Shown piece after piece: positions 27,386-36,756 of a stretch of 64,000 nt of DNA. Below the pieces are notes generated by a model. It searched no databases. It was not told where the DNA came from and saw only the letters and a list, made by a program, of their open reading frames with translations. The stretch is taken from positions 2,490,001 to 2,554,000 of the forward strand of contig NZ_CP061813.1 of assembly GCF_014784055.1 (NCBI RefSeq). The letters are read 5' to 3'. Each line of letters starts with the position of its first letter. Positions within the stretch are counted from its first letter, which is position 1. A program made the translations under genes and the position numbers. This DNA is from Polaribacter haliotis. GTDB lineage: Bacteria; Bacteroidota; Bacteroidia; Flavobacteriales; Flavobacteriaceae.

Positions 27386-28222
27386 TTATTTTTTTGATAA
27401 TATTTTTTCTAATTTTTTGAAATCTTCTGGAGAATGCTGAATAATTACTTCTGCATTTTTTTCTTTTGCAAAATCTTCAAACTTGTCCATACTTTCTAAA
27501 GTTTGTTTTGCATCATAATTAAATGAAGGAACTCCTTTATTTATTCTGTTTTCTTCGAAATGATACAAATCTCCTGTTAATAAAATAGGCTTTTCTAAAC
27601 CTAAATCAACATATAAAACTTGGTGCCCAACTGTATGTCCTGGCATGTATTTTATAACAACAGTTCCATCTCCGAAAACATCATAATCTCCATTTATTTT
27701 TTTTACATTCTTTAATTCAGCAACTGCAGGATTTTTAGTTTTTAAAGTATCTCCTAAAACTGAATTGTATTCATTTTCTTGAACAATCCAAGTTGCATCT
27801 TTCATGTAATTTGCATGACCTGTATGATCGAAATGTGAATGAGACATGGCAAAATACTTAAAATCATCAATTTTAAAACCAATCGTTTTTAATTGATTCG
27901 CCAATGAATCTGGTCTTTGAATTCTAAAAACGCCACTTGGTTCATCAAAAGGTTCTGGCATAACTAATTGTTCTGGCAAACCTGCATCCCACATTAAGTT
28001 TCCTTTTGGATGTTCAATTACGTAATATGCATCTGTAAACTGCTTTGTTTGTCCAGTATACGTTGTGTCTTGAGAAAAAACTTCTAACTTTTTTACAAAA
28101 ATAGAACCACCAACTAATTGATGTAATTTTACTTTTGGTTTCGAAACTTCTTCGACCTTTTTTTCTGATTTTTTACAGCTTACAACGCTAATTGCAAGGA
28201 ATAAGAAAAGTATTTTTTTCAT
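27386..28222 (-). CDS. Metallo-beta-lactamase-fold lipoprotein, AHL-lactonase-like
   Basis: 278 residues. SPII signal with lipobox ISVVSC (Cys 16), so it is predicted to be periplasmic or surface anchored. The metal site HxHxDH is in AMSHSHFDHTGHANYM; further ligands are in MPGHTVGHQVLYVD, LLTGDLYHFEEN and VIIQHSPEDF. Among MBL proteins the layout is closest to N-acyl-homoserine-lactone lactonases. It stands between sufB and sufC with 12-nt gaps, so it is co-expressed with cytosolic Fe-S machinery although exported, which is odd. The lactone substrate is an inference. Confidence 0.85.
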   Translation of the reverse strand: MKKILFLFLAISVVSCKKSEKKVEEVSKPKVKLHQLVGGSIFVKKLEVFSQDTTYTGQTKQFTDAYYVIEHPKGNLMWDAGLPEQLVMPEPFDEPSGVFRIQRPDSLANQLKTIGFKIDDFKYFAMSHSHFDHTGHANYMKDATWIVQENEYNSVLGDTLKTKNPAVAELKNVKKINGDYDVFGDGTVVIKYMPGHTVGHQVLYVDLGLEKPILLTGDLYHFEENRINKGVPSFNYDAKQTLESMDKFEDFAKEKNAEVIIQHSPEDFKKLEKILSKK

Positions 28223-28234
28223 TTTGATTGAATT

Positions 28235-29683
28235 TTATCCTACAGAACCTTCTAAAGAAATTTCCAATAATTTTTGAGCTTCCACAGCAAATTCCATTGG
28301 TAATTTATTTAATACTTCTTTACTAAAACCGTTTACGATTAAAGCGATTGCTTTTTCAGTATCAATTCCACGTTGGTTACAATAGAAAAGTTGGTCTTCA
28401 CCAATTTTACTTGTAGTTGCTTCGTGTTCTATTTGTGCTGTCTTATTTTTTACTTCAATATATGGAAACGTATGTGCACCACAAGCATTTCCCATTAAAA
28501 GAGAATCACATTGAGAGAAATTACGTGCATTTTCTGCTCTCGAATTAATCTGAACTAAACCTCTGTATGAATTTTGAGAATTACCTGCAGAAATACCTTT
28601 AGAAATAATGGTAGATCTTGTGTTTTTCCCTAAATGAATCATTTTGGTTCCAGTATCTGCTTGCTGAAAGTTGTTTGTAACTGCAATCGAATAAAATTCA
28701 CCCACAGAATTGTTCCCTTTTAAAATACAAGAAGGATATTTCCAGGTTACTGCAGAACCAGTTTCAACCTGTGTCCAAGAAATTTTTGCATTGTTTTCGC
28801 ACAAACCTCTTTTGGTAACGAAGTTATAAACGCCACCTTTTCCTTCTTTATTTCCAGGATACCAGTTTTGTACAGTAGAATATTTAATTTCTGCATCGTC
28901 CATTGCAATTAATTCTACAACAGCTGCGTGTAATTGATTTTCGTCTCTACTTGGTGCTGTACAACCTTCTAAATAAGAAACATAACTACCTTTATCTGCA
29001 ACTACTAAAGTTCTTTCAAACTGTCCAGTTCCACCTTCGTTAATTCTAAAATATGTAGATAATTCCATTGGACATCTTACGCCTTTTGGAATGTAACAGA
29101 AAGATCCATCAGAAAAAACTGCCGAATTTAATGCTGCATAAAAGTTATCTGTAGTTGGCACAACAGTTCCTAAATATTTACGAACCAATTCTGGATGTTC
29201 TTGAATTGCTTCTGAAATTGGCATAAAAATAATACCTTTTTCACCTAATGTTTTCTTGAAAGTTGTTGCAACAGAAACAGAATCCATTACAATATCTACA
29301 GCAACATTAGCTAATTTTTTTTGTTCGTCTAAAGAAATTCCTAAACGCTTAAAAGTGTCCAATAATTCTGGATCAACCTCGTCTAAAGAATTTAATTTAG
29401 GCTTCTTTTTTGGTGCAGAATAGTAAGCAATGTCATTAAATTTTGGTTTCTCATAATTCACATTTGCCCAATCTGGCTCTTCCATTTGTTCCCAAACTCT
29501 GTAAGCTTCCAAACGCCATTCAGTCATCCATTCTGGCTCGTTTTTCTTTTTAGAAATTGCGCGAACAACATCTTCACTTAACCCTACAGGAAAAGTATCA
29601 CTTTCTATATCTGTATAAAAACCGTATTTATATTCTTGGGTTTTTAATTCTTCTTCTAATTGCTCTTCTGTATATTTTGACAT
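28235..29683 (-). CDS. sufB: Fe-S cluster assembly scaffold SufB
   Basis: 482 residues. Typical blocks are [65 protein letters not shown], the conserved Cys in [22 protein letters not shown] and [22 protein letters not shown]. It assembles nascent clusters with SufC and SufD. Follows sufA by 15 nt. Confidence 0.97.
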   Translation of the reverse strand: MSKYTEEQLEEELKTQEYKYGFYTDIESDTFPVGLSEDVVRAISKKKNEPEWMTEWRLEAYRVWEQMEEPDWANVNYEKPKFNDIAYYSAPKKKPKLNSLDEVDPELLDTFKRLGISLDEQKKLANVAVDIVMDSVSVATTFKKTLGEKGIIFMPISEAIQEHPELVRKYLGTVVPTTDNFYAALNSAVFSDGSFCYIPKGVRCPMELSTYFRINEGGTGQFERTLVVADKGSYVSYLEGCTAPSRDENQLHAAVVELIAMDDAEIKYSTVQNWYPGNKEGKGGVYNFVTKRGLCENNAKISWTQVETGSAVTWKYPSCILKGNNSVGEFYSIAVTNNFQQADTGTKMIHLGKNTRSTIISKGISAGNSQNSYRGLVQINSRAENARNFSQCDSLLMGNACGAHTFPYIEVKNKTAQIEHEATTSKIGEDQLFYCNQRGIDTEKAIALIVNGFSKEVLNKLPMEFAVEAQKLLEISLEGSVG

Positions 29684-29698
29684 CTTTTTTTCTAAATT

Positions 29699-30028
29699 TT
29701 AAAGTGAAAATGACTCTCCACAACCACAAGTTCTGTTGGCATTTGGGTTGTTAAAAACAAATCCTTTTCCGTTTAAACCACCAGAATATTCTAATGTGGT
29801 TCCAACTAAATATAAAAAGCTTTTTTTGTCGACAATGATTTTTACGTCATTTTCTTCAAAAACTTTATCGTTTTCTGCTTTTTTGTTATCGAAAGTTAAA
29901 TCGTAAGACAAGCCCGAACAACCACCACTTTTAACACCAACTCTCACAAAATCTGTTGTAGCGTCAAAACCATCGTCCGTCATAAGTTCAATGACTTTCT
30001 TTTTTGCTGTATCTGAAACTTTTATCAT
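29699..30028 (-). CDS. sufA: A-type iron-sulfur carrier (SufA/HesB family)
   Basis: 109 residues from ATG 30028 (MIKVSDTAKKKVIEL). A longer frame from 30070 would start at or before the -7 box at 30060-30067 and is rejected. The three Cys ligands are in KSGGCSGLSY and the C-terminal CGCGESFSL. It transfers clusters to apoproteins and is the first gene of the suf operon here. Confidence 0.95.
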   Translation of the reverse strand: MIKVSDTAKKKVIELMTDDGFDATTDFVRVGVKSGGCSGLSYDLTFDNKKAENDKVFEENDVKIIVDKKSFLYLVGTTLEYSGGLNGKGFVFNNPNANRTCGCGESFSL

Positions 30029-30059
30029 AATTTTAAATAGATTAAATCTAAATTGGGTG

Positions 30060-30067
30060 CAAATATA
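30060..30067 (-). promoter_or_regulatory. -7 box of the suf operon
   Basis: Minus-strand TATATTTG, 31 nt before ATG 30028; no gene runs into the operon from upstream. Confidence 0.5.
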
Positions 30068-30134
30068 CAATATAAGTCGCAGAAAACCACAGAACTTTCA
30101 TTATGAAACGTAATGTAGCAATTGGTTTTATTGA

Positions 30135-31193
30135 TTATTTGTTGAATGAAGAATTGTTAACAAATTCTTCGTCGGAAAGTGATAGTAGAAAGGCTTTTAA
30201 ATCGGCTTTCTCTTTGGTTGATAAATTTACACCACCATCATTTATTTTTTTCATTAAAGGATCTATAGTTGATGATCTTTGTAAACCTTCGGAATAATGA
30301 TTGATAACTTCTTCTAAAGTTGCAAACCGTCCATCATGCATAAAGGGAGCAGTAAATTTTAGATTTCTAAGGGATGGCGATTTAAATTTTCCATTATCAT
30401 TTGGGTCGCCAGTAACTTTTCCCAAACCTAAATCTGTAAAAGTTGCATCTAAACCATTGTTATGAAATTGGTTATCTGTCCAAAGCGGATTGTTGTTACT
30501 TCCATGACAATGAAAACAGTCTCCTTTTGCTTCGTCCATAAAAACATTAAATCCGTTTTGTTCTTCTGCAGTTAAAGTTGCTTTTCCTAAAAGGAATTTA
30601 TCGAATTTGGAGTTTGCTGAAATTAGCGTTCTTTCGAATTGTGCGATTGCTTTTGTTACTAAAACAGAATCGATTGTTGAAGTTCCAAATGCTCGCAAAA
30701 ACAAATCTGGATATGTTGAATTTCCTTGCAATTTCTCTACCACTTTTTTCCAATTCGAATGCATTTCAATCGGGTTTGAAACAGGTTCAAATGCTTGTTT
30801 TTCTAAACTGAAATCTTTTCCATCCCAAGTAAATTTCTCATTGAAATTCCATGCTAAATTAAATAATGGCATGGAGTTTCTGGTGCCGAAATTTCCATCT
30901 ATTCCATCACTAAAACGTGTTTCGTCTGTAAATGCTTTTTTAGGATTGTGGCAAGTTGCACAAGATTGAGAATTGTCGCCAGAAAGCGATTTATCGAAAA
31001 ATAATTTCTTTCCTAATGCAACACCTTCTTCAGTTAATGGGTTGTTTGTAGGAATTATTGGTGCAATTAATTTATCTGCAAATAATGTAGGAATTTCTAA
31101 ATTATAAGGAACAGGTGTATAAATTTCTTCTTCTTTTGATGCGCAATTCATCAAAAATAAAAAAGAGAGAAGAAAAATAGATTTTGTTTTCAT
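30135..31193 (-). CDS. Di-heme cytochrome c peroxidase/MauG family lipoprotein (MbnH-like)
   Basis: 352 residues. SPII signal with lipobox LFLMNC. Two c-type heme sites: CATCH at residues 78-82 and CFHCH at 226-230. A Trp in FTWDGK (123) lies where the family has the inter-heme Trp, and PFMHDGRFATLEEVINHYSEG is the conserved C-terminal block. In MbnH/MauG enzymes the two hemes form a bis-Fe(IV) state that oxidises Trp of a partner protein. The upstream neighbour is an MbnP-like protein, which favours MbnH over a peroxidase; the actual reaction is inferred. Confidence 0.9.
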   Translation of the reverse strand: MKTKSIFLLSFLFLMNCASKEEEIYTPVPYNLEIPTLFADKLIAPIIPTNNPLTEEGVALGKKLFFDKSLSGDNSQSCATCHNPKKAFTDETRFSDGIDGNFGTRNSMPLFNLAWNFNEKFTWDGKDFSLEKQAFEPVSNPIEMHSNWKKVVEKLQGNSTYPDLFLRAFGTSTIDSVLVTKAIAQFERTLISANSKFDKFLLGKATLTAEEQNGFNVFMDEAKGDCFHCHGSNNNPLWTDNQFHNNGLDATFTDLGLGKVTGDPNDNGKFKSPSLRNLKFTAPFMHDGRFATLEEVINHYSEGLQRSSTIDPLMKKINDGGVNLSTKEKADLKAFLLSLSDEEFVNNSSFNK

Positions 31194-31198
31194 TTTTT

Positions 31199-31230
31199 AG
31201 AGACCTTTCGACTGCGCTCAAGGTGACATT
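31199..31230. repeat. Dispersed intergenic repeat of flavobacterial type
   Basis: AGACCTTTCGACTGCGCTCAAGGTGACAT sequence (given across 31200-31228) lies in the 45-nt gap between the MbnP-like and MbnH-like genes. Its reverse complement, starting TGTCACCTTGAGCGCAGTCG, is of a type scattered through genomes of this family. Only one copy is in the window. Confidence 0.45.
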
Positions 31231-31238
31231 TAATTTAT

Positions 31239-31985
31239 TTATTGACGAACCTTCCCCAAAGAAAAAACCGATTTCCCATTTGCTCTCATCATTTTTTGAG
31301 CTTCGAAATTGCCCATTAAATTGGTGTTTAATTCATTTAAATTCCAAATATTTGGGTTTTTAAACCATTCTGCAATGTTTACTTTAATTTCAATTTCGGT
31401 GTTGTTTTTAATTTCCACTTTCCCAAGGTTTACTTCAAAAGAAGTGTCTTCGAATTTTAAATCTGCAGGATTTGTTCTGTCAACTGCTCTAATTGTGTGG
31501 TAATTAAAACCAGTTTCTTGGTTGTTATTGTCTATATATTTTCCATCAAACTGCATAAAATGATAACCTCCACCCAACATTGCAGGAACATCGAAACTCA
31601 CAGAATTCAAAAATTGATAAGTACCATCTTTATTATCTTCATCAGAAAAACCAAAACGAAAAGAAAGATCGTAAGTGCCATTTTCTATATCTGAAATACT
31701 AATTTCTGTTCCAGAATTTTCGCCAACATCTACTAAAAGATTGTTTTTAGAGCCAATTAAATTTATGTTAGAAATTAAATAACGCAATCTTTCGATACTT
31801 AGTTTTTCTCCATTTTCGTTTGTGAATTTTAGCTCATTAAAATCTTGATTCGTTATTGGAACTCCATCCCAATTATGTGTAAATTTTAAATTTACAGAAG
31901 GTGGATTTACACAACAATCTAATTCTTCTTTACAGCTATTAAAAGCTAATAAAATAACGATTAATAAAAAACTATATTTTTTCAT
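31239..31985 (-). CDS. MbnP-like lipoprotein
   Basis: 248 residues. SPII signal with lipobox LAFNSC. Mature protein begins with LDCCVNPPSVNLKFTHNWDGVPI, then KLSIERLRYLISNINLI, the central block AMLGGGYHFMQFDGKYIDNN with downstream FNYHTIRAV, and a C-terminal AEWFKNPNIW. These are the MbnP family blocks (periplasmic copper-binding protein in which MbnH turns a Trp into kynurenine). The pair with the di-heme enzyme is direct. Copper binding and the modified Trp are inferred. Confidence 0.85.
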   Translation of the reverse strand: MKKYSFLLIVILLAFNSCKEELDCCVNPPSVNLKFTHNWDGVPITNQDFNELKFTNENGEKLSIERLRYLISNINLIGSKNNLLVDVGENSGTEISISDIENGTYDLSFRFGFSDEDNKDGTYQFLNSVSFDVPAMLGGGYHFMQFDGKYIDNNNQETGFNYHTIRAVDRTNPADLKFEDTSFEVNLGKVEIKNNTEIEIKVNIAEWFKNPNIWNLNELNTNLMGNFEAQKMMRANGKSVFSLGKVRQ

Positions 31986-31989
31986 TTTT

Positions 31990-33315
31990 CTATTTAATTT
32001 GAATAATTAATACGTCTGTAAAACCCTTATTTTCAGAAATATTAAAATCAGCGCTACTACTTTCGCCAACTGCAATAATTGACTTGTTGTCTAATTCTAC
32101 AACATCGTATAAAAAGTCGATTTCTGAGCCACCAATTGTTTTTTGCCATAATAATTTTCCGTTTTTATCAACTTTTAAAACGAGGGCATCATTTTGCCCA
32201 TTGTTGGAAAAACCATTGTCTAAACTTCTGGAACTTCCAGCAACAATAAATCCATTATCTTGTGTTTTTGAAACTGACCTTGCAACATCGAAACTCGTTC
32301 CACCAATTGTTTTTTCCCAAATAATTTCTCCATTTGGAGCTATTTTTACGATCCAAACATCTGCAGCACCATTATTTTTTGCAACATCTTTGTCGGAACT
32401 TCTGGTGTCGCCAACAACGATAAAATTACCATCATTTGTGGCAGTTATTGCTCTTGCTTCGTCAATTTCGGAACCACCAAAACTTTTCTCCCAAAGTAAA
32501 TCTCCAGTTTCAGAAATTTTAATTACCCAGAAATCATAGGTTCCTTTGTTGTTTTTTATGTTGAAGTCGTTACTATCGGAAGAACCAGCTAAAATATAAC
32601 CATTATCAGCTGTTTTTACAACTCCTAAAGGTGCATCTGTAAAAGAACCACCATAATATTTACTCCATTCTAAAGTTCCAGAATTATCTGTTTTAATCAC
32701 CCAATAATCGCCACCTGCGTGTTTTGATCCAGACGATTTTGCGTTTCCTTGTCCTCCAGAAGCAGAAACATCTAAAACACCAGTGATTAAAAAACCGTTA
32801 TCGTTTGTTTCTAATAAAGAAGTTCCATAATCTGCTCCAGAAAAGCCGTATGTTTTTTGCCAAAGTAAATTTCCTGTTGAAGTGATTTTCAATAACCAAA
32901 AATCTTGAAAACCTGCGTTTGAAGTTACATTACCATCTGAACTTCTGGTGTAACCTAAAATAGCAAAATTACCATCTTTTGTTTGAATAATATCTGCAGC
33001 TCTATCATCTTCTGAACCACCAAAGTTTTTTTTCCATTCTAAAGAATTATCAGCCGAAAATTTAAGAACCCAAAAATCAAAAGATTCGTCTGTTTTTGTA
33101 GAAATATCGCTATTATTACTTTGAGTATAACCTGCAATAATATAACCACCATCAGTAGTTTTTGCAATTGCATTTGCAACATCGTTTTTAGAACCTCCTA
33201 ATGTTTTTACAGTAATTTCTTGAACTAAATTTTCGTTGTTTTTAAATGCAATCCCATCATCATTAGAACAATTAAAAAATAATAAACAGACAAAAACCAG
33301 TAAAATATTTTTCAA
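31990..33315 (-). CDS. Seven-repeat beta-propeller lipoprotein
   Basis: 441 residues. SPII signal with lipobox LLFFNC. The mature chain consists of seven repeats of about 55-65 residues of the form xKxxGGSxxDxAxxIxxTxDGGxIxxGxxxSxDxxxxxxxGxxDxWxxKIxxxGxLxW; the third carries a Gly/Ser-rich insertion (SASGGQGNAKSSGSKHAGG) and the seventh ends the protein. Seven units fit a closed seven-bladed propeller. Stops 4 nt before the MbnP-like gene, so co-translated. Function unknown; probably binding or scaffolding. Confidence 0.88.
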   Translation of the reverse strand: MKNILLVFVCLLFFNCSNDDGIAFKNNENLVQEITVKTLGGSKNDVANAIAKTTDGGYIIAGYTQSNNSDISTKTDESFDFWVLKFSADNSLEWKKNFGGSEDDRAADIIQTKDGNFAILGYTRSSDGNVTSNAGFQDFWLLKITSTGNLLWQKTYGFSGADYGTSLLETNDNGFLITGVLDVSASGGQGNAKSSGSKHAGGDYWVIKTDNSGTLEWSKYYGGSFTDAPLGVVKTADNGYILAGSSDSNDFNIKNNKGTYDFWVIKISETGDLLWEKSFGGSEIDEARAITATNDGNFIVVGDTRSSDKDVAKNNGAADVWIVKIAPNGEIIWEKTIGGTSFDVARSVSKTQDNGFIVAGSSRSLDNGFSNNGQNDALVLKVDKNGKLLWQKTIGGSEIDFLYDVVELDNKSIIAVGESSSADFNISENKGFTDVLIIQIK

Positions 33316-33321
33316 AATATA

Positions 33322-34533
33322 TTAAGATTTGCTTTTTCGAATAACGAATAAACCGCGATTTATATCACTAATAATAATATTTCCACTTGGTAAATATGGG
33401 TACACATTCCATGCTCCATTAAAAGCAGTGTTGTCGTTATCTGGATAGGTGTCAAAAAAACCAATTTCTGTAAAGCTCTTATTTGCTATATCTGAAATAT
33501 CTATAATTCGAACTCCAGCAGTATAATTTGCCTGAAAAAATAAATTTCCTTTTACATATCCATTATGATCGATAGCTGCAGATTTCCCTAAATAATCGAA
33601 ATGAAAAATAGGATTGTCTAAATCTGTAAAATCGAAAATAATTGTTCTTGTATTTACTCCTTTATCTCTTTCATCTAACTCATCTCCTAAAATAAAATAT
33701 TTAGAATCTTCTGTAAACCAACCTTGATGGGTATAACCTATATTTGAGTAGCTTATAGCAGAGATTTTAACAGGATTTTCCTTGTCTGTAACATCTACAA
33801 TTACCACTTCGTTTTCATTACTTCCAATAAGAATTTCTTTTCCTGTATAATCTAAATCAGGTCCATTATATGTTACCACTTGTGCATCATGCGAATACGC
33901 ACTTTGCTCGAAACCTCCTGCCGCTACAACTTCAAAAGGATTGGTTAAATCGATAAAATGTGGCCCACCAGCAAAGGTTTTTGTTCCAACTGCATATGCA
34001 AAACCACTTTCTTCGTTAATAACGATGTTATGTGCGCTTCCAAAGCCAGTATATTCTCTATCTGCTGTAAATTCTACTGGTGGATTTGTAACTTCTTCCA
34101 ATCTACTTAAATTGAATATTTGCATTCCATGATCATTCGCTTCACTTACAATATATGCAACGTTTTTATATACTTTTATATCTCTCCAAGAACTGTTTTC
34201 TGTTCTTGTTTTTAAAAAACCTAAAATTATTGCTTTTGCAGGATCTGTAATATCTATAAAAGAGACTCCTTTGTTTGTAGCAATTAGTGCATATTCTTTA
34301 TTGGTAGAAGGATCTACCCAACCCCAACTATCGTTACCAACTGTATTTTCGCCTGCAATTTCTTCTAAGGAAATATGTGTTAACAAATCGTAATCGTTAC
34401 AAGGATATTCCCCAGCAAAACCATTTTCGCATTTGGCAACAGGGTTTATAATTATTTGTCTATCTGCTTCAAAAACATCTTTTTTAGAACAACTAAGTGC
34501 AACTAAAATTAAAAGAAGGAGCATTTTTTTCAT
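33322..34533 (-). CDS. Choice-of-anchor B family (LVIVD-repeat) lipoprotein
   Basis: 403 residues. SPII signal with lipobox LVALSC. Propeller-like repeats of LVIVD type: GVSFIDITDPAKAIILGFLKT, VVIVDVTDKENPVKISAI, GVRIIDISDI, and the end GNIIISDINRGLFVIRKS. Middle block SHDAQVVTYNGPD and IDHNGYVKGNLFFQANYTAGVRI are typical of choice-of-anchor B proteins. First gene of the four-gene operon with the propeller, MbnP-like and MbnH-like genes (gaps 6, 4 and 45 nt). Role unknown. Confidence 0.88.
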   Translation of the reverse strand: MKKMLLLLILVALSCSKKDVFEADRQIIINPVAKCENGFAGEYPCNDYDLLTHISLEEIAGENTVGNDSWGWVDPSTNKEYALIATNKGVSFIDITDPAKAIILGFLKTRTENSSWRDIKVYKNVAYIVSEANDHGMQIFNLSRLEEVTNPPVEFTADREYTGFGSAHNIVINEESGFAYAVGTKTFAGGPHFIDLTNPFEVVAAGGFEQSAYSHDAQVVTYNGPDLDYTGKEILIGSNENEVVIVDVTDKENPVKISAISYSNIGYTHQGWFTEDSKYFILGDELDERDKGVNTRTIIFDFTDLDNPIFHFDYLGKSAAIDHNGYVKGNLFFQANYTAGVRIIDISDIANKSFTEIGFFDTYPDNDNTAFNGAWNVYPYLPSGNIIISDINRGLFVIRKSKS

Positions 34534-34728
34534 TATAATTTATTTTTAAAAATATATGTAAATTGTATACAAGGTAACGAAATTATCTTTTTTTTAGTAT
34601 TTCAAAATGATTACAAAAAAAAGATTCACTATGGTTCGAAACCTAATAACAATCAAAAATAAACATAATTAAGGCAAATTATTTATACATCTCTGTTAAA
34701 GTAATTCTGTATTCTTTTTTATTGTAAT

Positions 34729-34736
34729 TATCTTTG
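34729..34736 (+). promoter_or_regulatory. -7 box of thiL
   Basis: TATCTTTG followed by CAAT and the ATG at 34741. The transcript would start at or next to the start codon, that is leaderless or nearly so. Confidence 0.5.
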
Positions 34737-34740
34737 CAAT

Positions 34741-35790
34741 ATGTTAGAAGATAAAAATACACAAAAGACCTCATTGGCTGAACTTGGTGAGTTTGGTTTG
34801 ATTAATCATATTACTCAATATTTTAAAATTGAAAATTCATCAACAGTTAAAGGCATTGGAGATGATGCAGCAGTTTTAGACGCATCCAAAAAACAAACTT
34901 TGGTTACAACAGATTTGTTAATTGAAGGTGTGCATTTCGATTTAAGTTACATGCCATTAAAGCATTTGGGTTATAAGGCTGTAATGGTTAACTTATCTGA
35001 TGTATATGCAATGAATGGTTTTGCAGAACAAATTACGGTTTCAATTGCAGTTTCTAATCGTTTTACTTTGGAAGCTATTGAAGAATTGTATGCAGGAATT
35101 CAATTAGCTTGTAATACATATAATGTTGATTTAGTTGGTGGAGACACAACATCGTCTACCAAAGGAATTTTAATTTCTATAACCGCAATTGGTAAAGTTG
35201 ATAAAGAGGATGTTGTTTATAGAAACACAGCTAAAGAAACAGATTTAATTGTAGTTTCTGGAGATTTAGGTGCAGCTTATTTAGGGTTACAAGTTTTAGA
35301 AAGAGAGAAACAAGTTTTTAAGGTAGATCCAAATAATCAGCCAGATTTAGACAATTATACCTATTTAATTGAAAGACAGTTAAAACCTGAAGCTCGAAAA
35401 GATGTTGCTGGAATTTTAAAAGAATTAGAAGTAAAGCCAACTTCGATGATAGATATTTCTGACGGACTTTCCTCGGAACTTTTTCATATTTGTACACAAA
35501 GTAAAGTAGGTTGTAAAGTGTATGAAGAAAAATTGCCTTTAGACCCACAAGTAATTTCTGCTTGTGAAGAATTTGAGTTAGATTCTACAATGGTTGCTTT
35601 AAGTGGAGGGGAAGATTACGAACTTTTATTTACAGTACCAATTGCCGATTTCGAAAAAATAAAAGGAAACCCAAATTTTTCTATTATTGGACATGTTACT
35701 GCAGAAAACCAAGGTTTAAATTTGGTTACAAGAGCCAATCAAGAAATTGAGCTAAAAGCACAAGGTTGGAATGCTATGAAAAATGAATAA
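34741..35790 (+). CDS. thiL: Thiamine-monophosphate kinase
   Basis: 349 residues. GIGDDAAVLDASKKQTLVTTDLLIEGVHF contains the metal-binding Asp residues; VDLVGGDTTSS, VVSGDLGAAYLGL, MIDISDGLSSELFHIC and LSGGEDYELLFTV are the remaining family blocks. It phosphorylates thiamine phosphate to the diphosphate cofactor in the cytosol. Monocistronic with a strong terminator. Confidence 0.97.
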   Translation: MLEDKNTQKTSLAELGEFGLINHITQYFKIENSSTVKGIGDDAAVLDASKKQTLVTTDLLIEGVHFDLSYMPLKHLGYKAVMVNLSDVYAMNGFAEQITVSIAVSNRFTLEAIEELYAGIQLACNTYNVDLVGGDTTSSTKGILISITAIGKVDKEDVVYRNTAKETDLIVVSGDLGAAYLGLQVLEREKQVFKVDPNNQPDLDNYTYLIERQLKPEARKDVAGILKELEVKPTSMIDISDGLSSELFHICTQSKVGCKVYEEKLPLDPQVISACEEFELDSTMVALSGGEDYELLFTVPIADFEKIKGNPNFSIIGHVTAENQGLNLVTRANQEIELKAQGWNAMKNE

Positions 35791-35809
35791 ATAGCATAAA
35801 AATAATATA

Positions 35810-35845
35810 TAAAAAAAGCGCAAATTAATAATTTGCGCTTTTTAA
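35810..35845. terminator. Bidirectional terminator between thiL and DUF6503 gene
   Basis: AAAAAGCGCAAATTA / TAATTTGCGCTTTTT stem, with A-run on the left and T-run on the right, between convergent genes. Confidence 0.85.
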
Positions 35846-35861
35846 TTTTCTAGTAATATTG

Positions 35862-36692
35862 CTAATTACTAAAAAGGGATTTATCTAAATTCTGATTAAA
35901 CTTAACGTCTTTTGTAATCTCTTCTACCCAAACATCTTTAAGAACATTTGCTTCCCAGTCCGACTTTGTGTATTTACGATATGTAGTTAACAAAACACCA
36001 TTTATATTCTCGTATTTTACTCGCATTAAAATTGGGTCTGTAACATTTTTAGATACTACAGTAAATAAAAATTGGTCCACTAAATTAGTTTCTGTATTAA
36101 TATAAAGTTGATAAATGTCGGAAGCTTCATCTCCAGTTGTTGTAAAAGTAACTTTAACAATATCGTATAATTTTCCCTCTACATTTTCTTGCTTCAAAAA
36201 TTCATAATTAATGTTTGGGTCTAATAATTTTTGCATCATTGCAAACCAATAAAAATTGGTTTTACGAGTAAAAGTAACGCTTTCAATTGCATTTTTATCT
36301 GTAACTTCTTTTCCATCTATTTTAACCCAAAAGTCTTTTCCATTATAGCCTTGTTCCATTTTTCCTTTTAATTCTGGCAAGGTTCTTTCGTGTTTTAAAT
36401 ATGTACCATGAGACAATTCTCCATTAAAAATATACGATTCAATAGAAACATCTTCTTTTTGGTCTGGAGTTCTATATGTGTAATGGAAAATGATGTCTTT
36501 AAGATTTAATAAATCTTGATAACTCCCGGTTTTTTGGGTCATTTTATAAACTAGCTCATGTCCTTTATTTTGAAATTTTGGTGTTTGAACTTCTATTGTT
36601 TTATTTGTTTCTTTTATTTTGGTTTCTTTTTTTCCACAGGCTGTTAAAAACAAGCTGAAGATAATTGCAGACATTAATTTTGAATAACTCAT
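35862..36692 (-). CDS. DUF6503-like lipoprotein
   Basis: 276 residues from ATG 36692. Longer frames from 36803 run into the DsbA-like gene and lack a signal; the shorter one begins MSYSKLMSAIIFSLFLTACG with lipobox LTAC. Mature blocks GYNGKDFWVKIDGKEV, FTRKTNFYWFAMMQKLLDP and YINTETNLVDQFLFTVVSKNV look like DUF6503, related to outer-membrane lipoprotein carrier folds. Function unknown. Last gene after CMD and DsbA. Confidence 0.8.
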   Translation of the reverse strand: MSYSKLMSAIIFSLFLTACGKKETKIKETNKTIEVQTPKFQNKGHELVYKMTQKTGSYQDLLNLKDIIFHYTYRTPDQKEDVSIESYIFNGELSHGTYLKHERTLPELKGKMEQGYNGKDFWVKIDGKEVTDKNAIESVTFTRKTNFYWFAMMQKLLDPNINYEFLKQENVEGKLYDIVKVTFTTTGDEASDIYQLYINTETNLVDQFLFTVVSKNVTDPILMRVKYENINGVLLTTYRKYTKSDWEANVLKDVWVEEITKDVKFNQNLDKSLFSN

Positions 36693-36756
36693 AGTATCTT
36701 TAATTTGAAATTCCCTCTTAATAATAAAGGATAATAATTTTATTGATGTTTTTATT

